From Linum tenue (Eukaryota > Streptophyta > Magnoliopsida > Malpighiales > Linaceae): a stretch of DNA of 64,000 bases. The translations under genes and the position numbers were made by a program. Of this stretch, positions 46,526 through 57,309 are shown piece after piece; within the stretch, counting starts at the first letter, position 1; each line of letters opens with the position of its first letter. The notes under the pieces are model-generated. The model was not told the DNA's origin, made no database searches, and worked only from the letters and a program-made list of their open reading frames with translations. The stretch covers positions 88,034,547 through 88,098,546 of the forward strand of contig CAMGYJ010000005.1 in the NCBI GenBank assembly GCA_946122785.1, in the 5' to 3' direction.

Positions 46526-47228
46526 TAGGGATGGCAATGGGTCGGGTTGGGTCGGTTTTTGCAAAACCCAAACCAAAACCCATGGGTTTATCCGTGAAAA
46601 AAACTTAGGGTGAAACCCACTGGGTTTGAAAAACACAAACCCAACCCGCTGGGTATCCGCGGGTTCATGGGTACCCACGGGTTTTTATCGTAAAAATTTA
46701 CAATAACAAGTTCCTATCAAAATTTAAGTCTAATATCAATCTCTCAATACAAATTATCCACATATAAAACACCATTCTAGAAAATTCAAGCAAATCACAA
46801 ATTAACTATACAAATTGTTCAACAACAATCTAGAAAACTCAAGAAAATTGAAGCAAATCACAAATTATCCATAAATAATATGATTAATTGAAAGCTTCTT
46901 CCTCCTTATCAATTAAGTTTCTTCACTCTCCACTCAACAACATCAACTTCATTCTACACAATTAGAAAGAAAAAATTAGACATGTCTCCATAAACATAAA
47001 TAAGATTAGTTGTTTAGAATATTAAACATACCGAGAAAATTAATTATATGGGTGTGGGCGGGTACCCATGGGGCGGGTTTACCTAAACCCAAACCCAACT
47101 CAACACGTTGAATAGTGAACGGGTTTAAACCCGAACCCGGCCCAAAACCCGTCAATACGAATTTTACCCACGTTGACCGGGTTGGGTCGGGTAGGTACCC
47201 GTAGGATCGGATTTTGTTGCCATCCCTA
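46526..47228. mobile_element. hAT-type MITE, second copy of the TAGGGATGGCAA family
   Basis: The left end TAGGGATGGCAAT and right end GCCATCCCTA are flanked by TTCCCCAT and TTCCCATC, an 8-base duplication with one indel. Sub-terminal GGGTTTG/CGGGT words and an AT-rich core match the copy at 11,706-12,259 in design. It is 703 bases long and has no transposase. Confidence 0.8.
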
Positions 47229-47917
47229 TTCCCATCATCTTCCCAATTAATCTCTGTTCACCCACACTTTAATGTATAGCATAGTTAGTAAAATATGGTA
47301 CGAGAAAGTTACGTATAAAATACTTACGGGTATTATACTTCGTCTCTTAGGTAATGTTACGTTTAATAGTTATAAATATATAAAACTAATTACTTTTATA
47401 AATAAATCAATATGTAAAAATAGTAAAGTTAATAATTCATTTCATTTAATACGGATATTAAACGTTTGGATCGTAGGACATATGTTCTTCTCAATAACCA
47501 ACAATTTCATAATACATAACTATACTTCATGGTTTAAGGTTAGTGCATAGGGTATACGGTAGTGGACTCGTGGTTTAGAGTTTGGAGTCATAGGACATAT
47601 GTTCTTCTCAATAACCGAATATAAAATTGACTCAACTTACATTCTTCACATAACATACGTTGTAGCTTATTCCAACAATTTCATAACATATAACTATAGT
47701 ATAGGGTATAGCCGTATAGGGTCATGGTTTAGAGTTCATTGTTGCATGTTTGGGTTATGGAATTATGGTTAAGGGTTGAGGTTAGTTTTAGGGTTAATTA
47801 CTTAATGTTGTGATTTAGGATAATGTATGTTTGATGGTTAAGGTTAGTTTTAGGTTTTAGATTTAAAATGGTGTTATAGGGTTAGGGTTTAGGGTTTGTT
47901 CATGGTTATGCTTTGTG
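47229..47917. other. AT-rich spacer
   Basis: Includes a 45-base stretch also found at 15,541-15,590, a repeated TAGGACATATGTTCTTCTC word (near 47,473 and 47,590), and degenerate GGTTTAGGG words near 47,880. No gene is present. Confidence 0.4.
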
Positions 47918-48180
47918 CACTACAAGAAAACAGAGGTTTAGTGTCGGTTGAGTTGAGTCGATTCACTTAACCGACACTAAAATTCTATTTTGTGTCGAAG
48001 ATTTGTGTCGGTTACTTAACCGACACTATTTTCTCCAATTTTGCGTCGGTTAAAATTAAACCGACACAATTTTCAGAATATTTGAGTCGATTTTACTTGT
48101 AACCGACACAACTATTGTTGGTTTGGGTCGGTTTTATTCTGAACCGACACAATTCCACTTACCGCCCAAATTTTATTAGT
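47918..48180. mobile_element. CACTA terminus with sub-terminal hairpin array
   Basis: CACTACAAGAAAA at 47,918-47,930 is the canonical CACTA end. Five inverted units of the form GTCGGTT...AACCGAC follow at about 47,942-47,979, 48,007-48,030, 48,042-48,068, 48,083-48,111 and 48,126-48,153. Such units are the usual transposase-binding region. The other terminus was not found. Confidence 0.75.
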
Positions 48181-49370
48181 GTTTTAAATGACCGGCAAAA
48201 TTTTATTGGCCAAATTTCCATACCCGCCCAAAAAATTCACCTGAACCATTCTAATTTTCATATGCCGCCCATTCCAATTTCCTTTATTATTTAATCTTTA
48301 CTATTTTTCCCAGACCCAACATATCACGATCCTCCTCCCATGTGCTCATCTCTCCCCCTCCCCTGCCCTCTCTCTTCTCCAACGAACAAACACAAACCCA
48401 GAAACCCTCTTCTCCTCTCCGACGAACAAACCTAGCAACCCTCTCGTCATCTCTGATGCTTCCCCTGCCCTCTCTCCTCCTCTCCAGTGCTTCCCCTTCC
48501 GCCATCGAGATCTCCTCTTCGTCGAGTAGCCGCAAGCAATCGCCACCGCCTTCAATCTCCAGGAATCGCTCGCCACCTTGGAGAACAACCGAAGAAGATC
48601 AGCCGCTCGATCTGTCTTTCTCTGAGCTGCAGAGCAACAGGAGAAGATCCACCACTCGATTTGTCTTCCCAGCGCTTGATTTGGGGATTTTTCCTTAACC
48701 TCTGCCTGCTGGTTCACCTGATTTCTATGAAGTTGTTTTTAGTTGAGCTATTATGATGTGCTTCTACTGTGTTTTGTCATGACTTCTTGGGACTGGACAA
48801 GTGTTCGTAGTGCTTTGTATATGGTTTATTTATTTCTGATTGCTTCAGCAGTTGAGTTTGCTAGAGAGAGTAGTAACTTTGAACTCCTTTGAATTATGTT
48901 TCTAGGGGGGAAAGGCTTGAAGGTCTTAAATGCTTTGAGCAGACAATTGGAAGCAAAATTATGGAATCGATGAAGAAAAGGCAAACCTGGAAACTATAGT
49001 TACAGAGCAAGAAAATGTTATCTCATAAATCTGTAATTGGTTCTCATTAGGTTGAGTGTCATCATACAACAATGAGTTTTTTTAAAATTGTATGTTATTT
49101 ACCACCGATCCAGAAATGATATTTGTATCGGTTGTATTCATATTAATGTTAGAATCTCATGTTACAAAGAGTTCGTGTTTTCAATTTGCATGTTAATATA
49201 TGTATAGTGGATATATGACTAGCGGTTTATAATTAGCTACGCGAAAATGCAGTGCTAGATATTAGTATTTAATTACAGTTACAGGAAGTTAATAATTTGT
49301 AGATGAAGTTGAGTAAGGAATATTAAAAGCGTGTGTTACCATATAAAATAAGAATGAAAGTTAAATTATA
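48181..49370. other. Interior of the CACTA element and spacer
   Basis: 48,320-48,700 is CT-rich and gives long frames on both strands made of Ser/Pro/Arg or Glu/Arg. That is a low-complexity effect and may be a captured 5' leader. 48,700-49,370 is AT-rich with nothing recognised. Confidence 0.4.
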
Positions 49371-49379
49371 CTAGAAAGC

Positions 49380-49600
49380 ACGAATATGAACAAAATAAAA
49401 GCACGACATAGACATGATCAGGCACGGCACGGCTTGACTCGTGCTTGGGCCCGGGCCGGGCATAATAAAACTGTTAAATGGGCTTGTATGGCACGGCACG
49501 AAATTTAATGGGATGTGCCTAGCACGGCACAAAAAATATGGGCACGAGATGGGCTCGTGCCGTGCCTGCCCAAGCACGGCTCAGCGCCCATGTACAGTCT
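49380..49600. mobile_element. GGCACGGCACGG-rich fragment of a non-autonomous element
   Basis: Repeated GGCACGGCACG and GGGCTCGTGCC words are of the kind found at the ends of a widespread plant hAT-like family. Clear terminal repeats are not visible. Confidence 0.35.
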
Positions 49601-49861
49601 CAACTCTCAACTATCAAGACTCAAGAGATGGTTTCATAGGTTTATGATCAAACAAGTTGTCAGCTTTTTAATTTCTTGTTGTTCAACTATTTATTTATGT
49701 TGGTTCTGTAACCTTAATGAATCCTCTACAAGGTACCAACAACTAGCAACATCAAACTTGTTTATGATATATTCAAGCAAAATCTAGTCATTCATTTGTT
49801 TAATAATGTACATTCATGTTTTATTCATTGCAATATGGTGATCAGTGAGTTTGTTTTAAAT

Positions 49862-49901
49862 TAGTGTAATAACTCCCTAAAAAAAAAATAGTGTAATAAC
49901 T
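49862..49901. repeat. Poly-A microinsertion flanked by 13-base direct repeats
   Basis: TAGTGTAATAACT is at 49,862-49,874 and 49,889-49,901. The 14 bases between are CCCT plus an A run. Confidence 0.6.
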
Positions 49902-49914
49902 AATTATAAAAAAA

Positions 49915-50158
49915 CTCGATGGTGTGGACCGAACAACCCGCAACCCGACCTGTTGTAACCCGCAATCCGATCAACCCGAACCCGATTGATCTGCAAGCCG
50001 ATCAACCCGTAACCCGAATTATCCGCAACCCGATCAACCCAAACCCGATCAACCCGCAACCCGATTAACCCGAACCCGCTTGACCCGCAACCCGATTAAC
50101 CCGCGACCCGACTGAACCCGACCCGAACCCGCCCGAACCTGCCCGATTGACACCTATA
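49915..50158. mobile_element. AACCCGA-rich hAT-like end
   Basis: About twenty AACCCG/ACCCGA words finish at GATTGACACCTATAG, which resembles the complement of a TAGGTGTCAATC-type hAT end. Only this end is present. Confidence 0.45.
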
Positions 50159-50164
50159 GCCGAG

Positions 50165-51616
50165 AGGAGAGGAGTTGCCCTGCTCTGTGGTGTCAGTCAA
50201 CCCCTCCAAGTCGATCTCGAAGTGGCGAGCCAGCTTTGTGATCAGGGGACTTGCCGTGTGACACCAAAACACAACACCAAACTGCGACCAAGTGTAATCG
50301 CAGTCCGGGAATGCAGTAACAGGCAAGTTCTATTATCAACCCGGGGTCTAGATCTACTGCTTACTCCGTGATTATTTATTATCTAGCCAACTAAGTCGAT
50401 TGATTGTTGTTTAAAGCAAAAGCAGTAAGAAAGCAGGAAATGGTTCGGTTTTCTAAAGCAGGAAAGAGTCACTCAGGAATGAGTCCCCCTAGCTCCTTAG
50501 TTAGGTTCAATTGTAATTACCCTGGGTTGATTCACTGTTGATTAGACTGCCGAAGATCCGACAGTAGCTTGGAATCTCTTAAGCTGACCAAGCCCTCTCA
50601 GTCTAACTACCCGGCAGACGACTAGTCTTCACCGGGATAGAAAGCTGAGGCTATGAACACAGAACTCCACTACTGGAATTGAATTCCAGAACAAAGTAGT
50701 AAACTGGCTAACTCTCGTATAACCAATCTCCTACTATCGAATGAAGAGGCTCTAACAACCTAATCAGATTCTATCTATCTCAGGTTGCAGCAGAAATCGA
50801 GAAAAGCTGATCAGACTTCAATCAATTCAATAAACATGCATCATTCGATTAAAACCAAACAGTACAATCATCCCAAGTCATTACAATCAAATCCCTAACA
50901 CAAGAAAGTAGGGTTCTTCATACCCAAGTGAGTGAAAGGTTCTACTCCATAGAGAGAGAAAGGAAAACAGAAATCAGAGTAGTCATACTCATAAAGATGA
51001 GGAAAATCTGCTCTGGGATGTCAATCTTCACTCCTGGAGACGCAATCTGGGCTTCAATGGTGAGAAATCCACTCCAAATATCTCCTAGGGTTTGTTCTTC
51101 GCTCTTTCTCTCTCTAAAACTCTGTTTTTGCTCTCCAAACTCGAATCCCCCTCTCTTTTGGCTGAAATCCGCCTAAAAGGCATCACTGGGCAAAACACGG
51201 TCGAGGGCACGGCCGTGCTTTGCTCCAGCCCGCCCGTGCCCTTTGCCACGTGGTAATTACACGGCCACGGTCTGGGGGAAACACGGGCGTGTTTTGATGT
51301 GGACACGGCCGTGTTCTAAAATGGTCCTGCCCGTGTTTTAAGCTTGTGCAGGACAATTGTGGGGAAGCCTCGGCAGTAAAAGCACGGGCCAGGAACACGG
51401 CCGTGCTTTGCAAGCCTCCTGCCCGTGTTTTGGTCCTAGCTCGACCAAATGGCTTCCAAATGCCCCTAAACTCGTGCTTGGCCTTCCCTTCGACGCCTGG
51501 GACCTGAAATATGACAAAGTAGCACAACCCGGCGTAAAATAGGCCAAAACACACAACTATGCCCCGTAAATGGATAAAAAATAAGGGTATAAAAACATGC
51601 AATTACATCGTTATCA
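50165..51616 (-). repeat. Athila-type LTR with CACGGCCGTG words, inserted in an Athila element
   Basis: On the - strand it begins TGATAACGATGTAATT at 51,616. At 51,180-51,470 the words ACACGGCCGTG / CACGGGCGTGTTTT recur about ten times. Downstream parts resemble the LTR at 57,300-58,169 (CCTGAAATATGACA near 51,501). No polypurine tract precedes it, and it interrupts an ORF, so a solo LTR is likely. The lower border is approximate. Confidence 0.6.
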
Positions 51617-52340
51617 CCGTGGCACCGAGCAAAGGTGGTGGCCACGATAGACCCCAAGTGCAGCATGTGGTCAGGACGCCCATCGAGTACATGGCATAGA
51701 GCACCCGCTTTGGCATCTTGTGAGATCCGGTGGCGTTGGGGGTCATCGAGCGGGTGAGCAGGAGGTTGATGATGTGCCACTCTAATAGAATGGTGGAGAC
51801 ATAAGTCAAGCCGTCCTCGAAGGCGTCCCGCTTGTAGTCAGGACGAGCGATGCTGCGGTAGAACGAATCCCGATCCCAGTCCTTGGGATGGGGGAGCTCT
51901 TTCTCGTGGCGAGAGTAAGGGTGGTAGTGGATCCCAGTGCATGGGCCAACCCGTCGATGCTCATCTCTCGCATGTGGCCTCCTAGCCGGAAGGTGACACC
52001 GGTGGGGGAGTCACGGGCCGCCTTGGGGCAGTACCGGAAAGTGGAGTAGAATTCTCACACCAGCTCCGTGTAGGTGGAATCGTGTGTACACAGGAGAACC
52101 CGCCATTGAGGGTGGCTGATAGCAACGGCGATCTCATCCAGGCAGTGGAGCTGGTGGAAAACTCCCCACACAAGGTGGTGGTGGCGGTGAAACACCCCGC
52201 TAAGGACCCGGTGAAACTGGTCAGCATAGTCGGGGTGGAGGCGCAATCCCTGCAAGTAGGGATGGTCAAAAGACATGATCCAGAAAAAATAAACAACCCA
52301 AAGGTGGAACCAAGTAAATTCTTGTTAGGACCGCAAGCAG
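51617..52340 (-). pseudogene. Post-pol ORF of the Athila element (ATHILA ORF-1 / plant transposon protein type)
   Basis: Fragments on the - strand: SFDHPYLQGLRLHPDYADQF from 52,276, then TELV, a TGA where the family has Arg, EFYSTF, and GVTFRLGGHMREMSIDGLAHALG. After a frameshift near 51,925 comes FEDGLTYVSTILLEWHIINL to the LTR junction. The EFYST and FRLGG blocks are typical of the extra ORF of Athila elements. Its molecular role is not established; it occupies the env-like position after pol. It is interrupted at 51,617. Confidence 0.6.
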
Positions 52341-52955
52341 GGGTTCAACAGTTCCCCCACACTTAAGGACCACCTAGGGTAGACAATCAAGCACAAAGTA
52401 GTTGATTTGCAAGCAAAACAACCACATTCCAAGCAAGAATCATGGTAAAGGCGATTCATTCAATCAATTGGGCATCCAACACGCATTAGCAAATCACATC
52501 CACTGCATTCCTCACCCTATTCTAGTTCAAACATGCCAACCAATTCACGATTCTCGGGCCTAACATCTACAGTCCGATTTTCCAGAAAAAAGAAAAATTG
52601 ATCAAGATACACACCTGGAAACACAAGTAGGACCTTAGAGGGACACGAGCAAAGGGTGAGGGATGCGAAAACACCAAGAAATGGCCCCGGAGGACTCGCC
52701 GGAAACTCGTCGGAGAGTCGCCGACAGCGGCGATGGTGGCCGAAAAACTGAACTTCGCCCAAATCGAGCGAAATTTCTGGCGAAGGTGCACTGCAACGTG
52801 GATTCCGAATCCGTGAGCGGATTTTAATTTGGAGGTCGGACGAAAATGAGATCTACAAACCTCAGACGGGAGAATTTGCTCTGACGAGAGAGCAAGGGAG
52901 GAAGAGAGAAGGAACAGAGGGGGAATTCTGAAATAATGAGAGGAGAGAGAAAGGG
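52341..52955 (-). other. Leader between the internal word array and the post-pol ORF
   Basis: In - orientation this is a CT-rich leader (about 52,930-52,860), further untranslated-looking sequence, then CTTAAGTGTGGGGGAAC at 52,350-52,366, which looks like a polypurine tract, and an acceptor-like CTTGCAG near 52,255. No protein is recognised. Confidence 0.4.
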
Positions 52956-53220
52956 TCTAGCCGGGCATTCGCTTTTAAAGGGAAAATACCCGGCCGGGCC
53001 TCAAAAATACCCGGTCGGGTTTTTGATGCCCGCGGTCGGGTATTCTCCCTTCAAAGCGAATCATGGTCATGGGGGTCCCGACTGAGAGACCAAGTATTTT
53101 GAGTCTCGGCCGGGTATTTCAGCTTTTTCGCCCCCTGATCAGAAGGGGTCCCGGCCGCGAGGCCAAAATACCCGGTCAAGTATTTTAAGTCGCTACCGGG
53201 TATTTACCCCTTCTCGGACA
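52956..53220. repeat. Internal CCCGGTCGGGTATTTT word array of the Athila element
   Basis: At least eight variants of ATACCCGGTCGGGTATTTT. The same word fills the 5' LTR at 57,740-57,990. On the - strand the array is followed by TTTTAAAAGCG and a CT-rich leader, as in a promoter. Confidence 0.65.
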
Positions 53221-53429
53221 AAAATCAATTTCTCCCATTTTTTTGAACTCCCCTGCATGAATACACCAAACCGAGGCATATCAAACGACCTAACTTCAGC
53301 CCAGACGCGCAAGTGACTTTAACATACCACAAAATAAAGGAAAACGGGAAAAAAGAAATGAAAACCATGGTGGGGTTGCCTCCCCACAAGCGCTTTCTTT
53401 TACGTCTTTAGCTAGACGCAGCCAGCAGA

Positions 53430-53530
53430 ACTAAGGGTCCGCGAGTTCAACCACCAAATCCGCACGTTCGACCTCGTCTCCAAGATAGAGCTTGACATGA
53501 TGGCCATTGACTTTAAATGGTTCAGTTTAC
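53430..53530 (-). pseudogene. Integrase C-terminal end of the Athila element
   Basis: A - strand frame with VNGHHVKLYLGDEVERAD and VVELADP then stop, the usual end of Athila/Tat pol. It is joined within about 40 bases to the start of the integrase core (IDFMGPFS). More than 150 codons of catalytic core are therefore deleted, including most of the DDE triad. A non-coding GCGCTTGTGGGGAGGCAACC follows the stop, as in many Athila elements. Confidence 0.7.
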
Positions 53531-53559
53531 GGGAGAAAGGGCCCATGAAGTCGATACTC

Positions 53560-53981
53560 TAGACATAAAAAATTTCACAAGTTATAAACACATTCTGGGG
53601 CATCTCATCACAGACAGAGATGTTACCTGACCTCTAGCATCGATTGCACCGGCATGCGAAGGTGTCGGCGTCCTTGAAGAGCGAGGGCCAGTAGAAGCCT
53701 GACTGTAGCACCTTCCTCGTCGTACGGTTACCGCCATGGTGCCCGCCAATAGGTCCCTCATGGCAATGAGACAGAATGCCCTCCATCTCACTTTCCATGA
53801 CACATCGACGGATGACCTCGTCGGCTCCGATCCTGAAGAGATGCGGGTCATCCCAGAAATAGTGCTTCAGGTCGGAAAAGAACTTCCTCTTGCGTGAGTT
53901 GTCATCCCCTTGGGCAGCTGCTGGCCCACAAGATAGTTTGTGAAATCGGAGTACCAAGGGGTGACACTCTCCACCAAGCAC
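53560..53981 (-). pseudogene. Integrase zinc-binding domain of the Athila element
   Basis: HCHEGPIGGHHGGNRTTRKVL and CRCNRC give the HHCC zinc-binding region. It is in a different frame from the preceding RNase H. Stops follow below 53,634 before the core fragment. Confidence 0.75.
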
Positions 53982-54385
53982 ATCATCATCAGTCGCTCAT
54001 CTAGAAAGGAGCCGTTGATCTCCTCCTCGAGGTTGTCAGCAGGGGGTGCGTCCAAACGGGAGAGATGATCAGCATCAACATTTTCGGCTCCCTTCTTGTC
54101 CCGGATCTCGATGTCGAACTCCTGTAGTAATAAGATCCATCGTATGAGCCGAGGCTTGGCATCGGCCTTGCTCATCAGGTATCGTATTGCGGAGTGATCC
54201 GTGTACACTCTCACATGGGACAAAACCAGATAAGGATGAAACTTGTCGAAGGCGAACACCACCGCTAGCAGCTCCTTCTCCGTGGTGGTGTAGTTCTCCT
54301 GGACATCGTTAAGGGTCTTCGAGGTGTAGTAGAAAGGACGGAAGTGCTGATCTCGCCTCTGCCCAAATGGCAAAGTCACTGGCAT
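53867..54385 (-). pseudogene. RNase H of the Athila element
   Basis: Frame with [34 protein letters not shown] and [15 protein letters not shown], the last typical of Athila/Tat RNase H ends. The first catalytic Asp region upstream of 54,385 is in another frame, so it is frameshifted. Confidence 0.8.
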
Positions 54386-54491
54386 CGCACATCAACTCGA
54401 ACGATAAGGTCCAGTCACGAGTGACCATGATAGGAGCATGAGTGAACTTCTCCTTCAAGGTCGTGAATGCTGCTGTGAACGCGCCAGTGAA

Positions 54492-55361
54492 CTAGAAGGG
54501 GGCATCCTTCTCAAGGAGCTTCGTCAGGGGCAAGACGTTCTTCGAGAAGTCTTTTATGAACCGCTTGTAGAACCCTGCATGGCCCAAGAAACTGCGGATC
54601 CCCTTAACAGATGTGGGAGGAGGTAGCTTGCTAATTGTCACGATCTTGGCTCTGTCCACCTCTATCCCCATCTGGGAGATCTTATTCCCTAGAACCATGC
54701 CTTCGCGAACCATGAAGTTGCACTTCTCCCAACTCTGTGCTAGGTTCGTCTCCTCACACCGTTTTAGGACGAGTTCCAGGTAATGGAGAGAGTGAGAGAA
54801 TGAGTCCCCATAAACTGAAAAGTCGTCCATGAACACCTCCATGATTTCTCCAACCTGTCGGTCAAAGATGGTGAGCATGCATCGCTGAAATGTGACTGGG
54901 GCGTGGCAAAGCCCGAATGGGATTCTCCGGTAAGCAAATGTGCCGAAATGACAGGTGAAGGTGGTCGTCGCCTGGTCTTCTGGCGCAATGGGGATATGAA
55001 AATACCCGGACATCCCATACATGAAACATTAGAACTCGTCTCCCGCTAGCCTCTCCAGCATCTGATCAATGAAAGGCAGCGGGAAGTGATCCTTCCGGGT
55101 GGCATCGTTGAGGCGACGATAGTCGATGCAGACGCGGTACCCGGTCACCGTGCTCATCGGGATGAGCTCGTTCTTCTCGTTGGGTACCACGTTCATCCCA
55201 CTCTTCTTAGGCACCACCTGAGTGGGACTGACCCACTCGCTCTCAGAAATGGCGAAGATGATCCCCGCGTCCATCAGCTTCATGATCTCTGCCCGAACCA
55301 CAGCCTCCAGGTTTGGTGTCAATCTCTGTTGGGGCTGTCTCACCGGCCGAATCTCATCCAT
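54492..55361 (-). pseudogene. Reverse transcriptase of the Athila element
   Basis: 55,361-55,029 has [20 protein letters not shown] and IDQMLERLAGDEF. A stop lies between 55,029 and 55,022. 55,022-54,492 continues with MSGYFHIPIAPEDQ, PFGLCHAPVTFQRCM and the catalytic FMDDFSVYG with both Asp residues present. GNKISQMGIEVDRAKI and SFLGHAGFYKRFIKDFS complete the thumb. Confidence 0.85.
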
Positions 55362-55407
55362 TAGCAGTATCCGGTGGGAACAAAAAGAAGGGTTGATCCC
55401 CTGGATA

Positions 55408-56550
55408 TCAGTGATCTTCCATGCCAGTGCTCGCTCGTACTACTTCAACAAGGCCACCATTCTGCTCGGGTGTGAGGGTGGAGCTAATGATGACTGGAAG
55501 CTTGTTCCCCTCCCGTAAAAATGCATACTCCAGGAACTCGCTTATCAACCTCCAGAGAGGAGGGAGGGGTTTTAGCTCCAGTTCTGGTGGCTCCTCCAGA
55601 GAGGTGGTGATGCGAGTCAATGACGAGATCAGTTTGAACAACTTATCAACCTCCAGGAACTGGCCACTCTCCAACGCGGCCAACTGCTCCTCCAGCTACA
55701 GCTCCTGCGATGCTTGCTCACCTAGCAAAATACAACGCTCAAGGACATCGTCAGTACCCGCACTCGTGATGGCGAGTGCGATCTCAAAATCAGCAAGCAC
55801 ATCACAGTAATCCAAATCATCATGCAAATGGGAATGCTTCCCATTGCCAGACACAGAAAAAGTAGCTTGTTCATCCTCAGTCCGCAAGATTAACTTGCCA
55901 CTATGCACATCAATAAGCGCCTTGGCGGTGGCGAGCAATGGTCTACCCAAAATTAAAGGCACATCCACATCCTCATTTATAGAGCGATCAGCTAACTGAA
56001 TGCTCATCCTAGTGGTTCTAGGTTCACCTCATTTAACAAAATTAAAGGCACATCCACATCCTCATTTAACAAGAAAGTCCTCCATGATACCCCTAGGATG
56101 CACAATAGAGCGATCAGCTAACTGAATGCTCATCCTAGTGGTTCTAGGTTCACCTAGGCCTAGCTTCTTAAACAGTTTATAGGGCATGACATTAATGCTA
56201 GCGCCCAGGTCTTCCAAGGACTTTCCTACATGCATGCTACCAATAACAAGAGGGATAGTGAAACTCCCTGAGTCTTTGCGCTTCTCGGGTAGCTTGTTCT
56301 GCAGGATGGCAGAACACTCCTCGCCTAGCATCACTGTTGAGAGATCCCCAAGTTTCTTTTTGCTGGTGAGGAGATCCTTCATGAATTTGGCGTACTTGGG
56401 CATCTTCGACAGTGCCTCCATGAACGACATGCTGATGTTGACCTGCTTCAACATTACCAAGAATTTGGCAAACTCAGTCTCCAGCTTGTCTTTGTGCATT
56501 TGAGTGGGGAAGGGAAGCTGGGGAGCAGGTGCTTCTTTCTCTATCGCCAC
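55408..56550 (-). pseudogene. Gag C-terminal part and protease of the Athila element, with a rearranged duplication
   Basis: 56,550-56,062 contains LVMLKQVNISMSFMEALSKMPKY and the Athila-type protease region LEDLGASINVMPYKLF. 56,007-55,696 repeats MSIQLADRSI and continues VDVPLILGRPLLATAKALID. Two sequence blocks occur twice at 55,950-56,028 and 56,039-56,156, so a tandem duplication with an internal deletion broke the protease. 55,683-55,408 is the linker to RT. Confidence 0.8.
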
Positions 56551-56559
56551 CTCTTCTTT

Positions 56560-57297
56560 GTCAGCTGGAAGTGCTGGAGCAGGTGTTGGTTCCTCCTGCC
56601 TAGCCGAAGGAGGGATAGCAAATGTCGTCTTGCCACTTCGAGTAGTGATGGCATCTAACTGCTAGTGAGGCTTGCGAGGATTTGGGATGGTGGTGGAAGG
56701 CAGAGTTCCCGGTGCTCTAGTGTTGTGTTGGCGAGCTATGCCTCCAATCTTGTTCTGGAGATCCTGTAGTATGGCACCCTGGTTTCTCTGGCTTGCCTCC
56801 ACTGAGGTGATGCACTGTCCAGCCTGGCGAAATTCGCTGTGCTGGTGCTCACGAAGGCCTGCACCATGTTTTTCAGCTCTAACATCTGGTGGAGCTGCTT
56901 CCGGCTGGGCAAATTATCGCTGCTGCTGCTGAAATGGTTGCCCCAGTCTAGGCTGATAAGGCTGCTGCTGTGGAAAAGGACCATGTCGGGCCTAGAAAGG
57001 CTGCCTTTGCTGAAAACCACCAGCTGGTGCTGGGAAACCGGGAGGCTTGGTGGTGTTGCTGTTGTTGCCATTTGAGGAGAAATTGGGATGCTGGTGCCAG
57101 CCTTCATTATATGTTCCAATGTAAGCATCGAGGCGCCGAGCATTGGCGATGAAGTCCAATTGCTCCTGGAGTGTACAAGACTCCTGCACAGCCTGGAAGT
57201 CTTCCACCAAATGGTTCGAGCTCTCACACTGCTGACACTGTGCAACTGAAGGGGCGGCCATTCCTCTGCTAGGAATAAGACTGTTGGGCTGCTTCAA
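56560..57297 (-). pseudogene. Gag C-terminal part of the Athila element
   Basis: 57,297-56,992 has CQQCESSNHLVEDFQAV (the Athila zinc-knuckle region), LDFIANARRLDAYIGTYN and a Gly/Gln-rich tail. It continues in other frames toward 56,680. The N-terminal capsid is missing: the 5' LTR begins almost at once upstream. Confidence 0.75.
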
Positions 57298-57309
57298 TTA
57301 AGGGTGCTC

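Noticed and set aside
47272..47550. 92-codon frame in AT-rich spacer
   Set aside because: Ile/Asn/Lys/Tyr-rich product of AT-rich DNA, with no start context or similarity I recognise.
47860..47900. Interstitial telomere-like GGTTTAGGG words
   Set aside because: Only two or three degenerate units in a generally GGGTTA-rich spacer. Not a telomeric array.
48342..48698. Overlapping 118-codon and 123-codon frames on opposite strands
   Set aside because: The DNA is a CT/GA-rich low-complexity tract, so long frames on both strands are expected. Composition is Ser/Pro or Glu/Arg with no domain.
51183..51602. 139-codon frame with Cys- and His-rich segments
   Set aside because: It lies in an LTR word array. 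The repeated residues come from CACGGCCGTG words.
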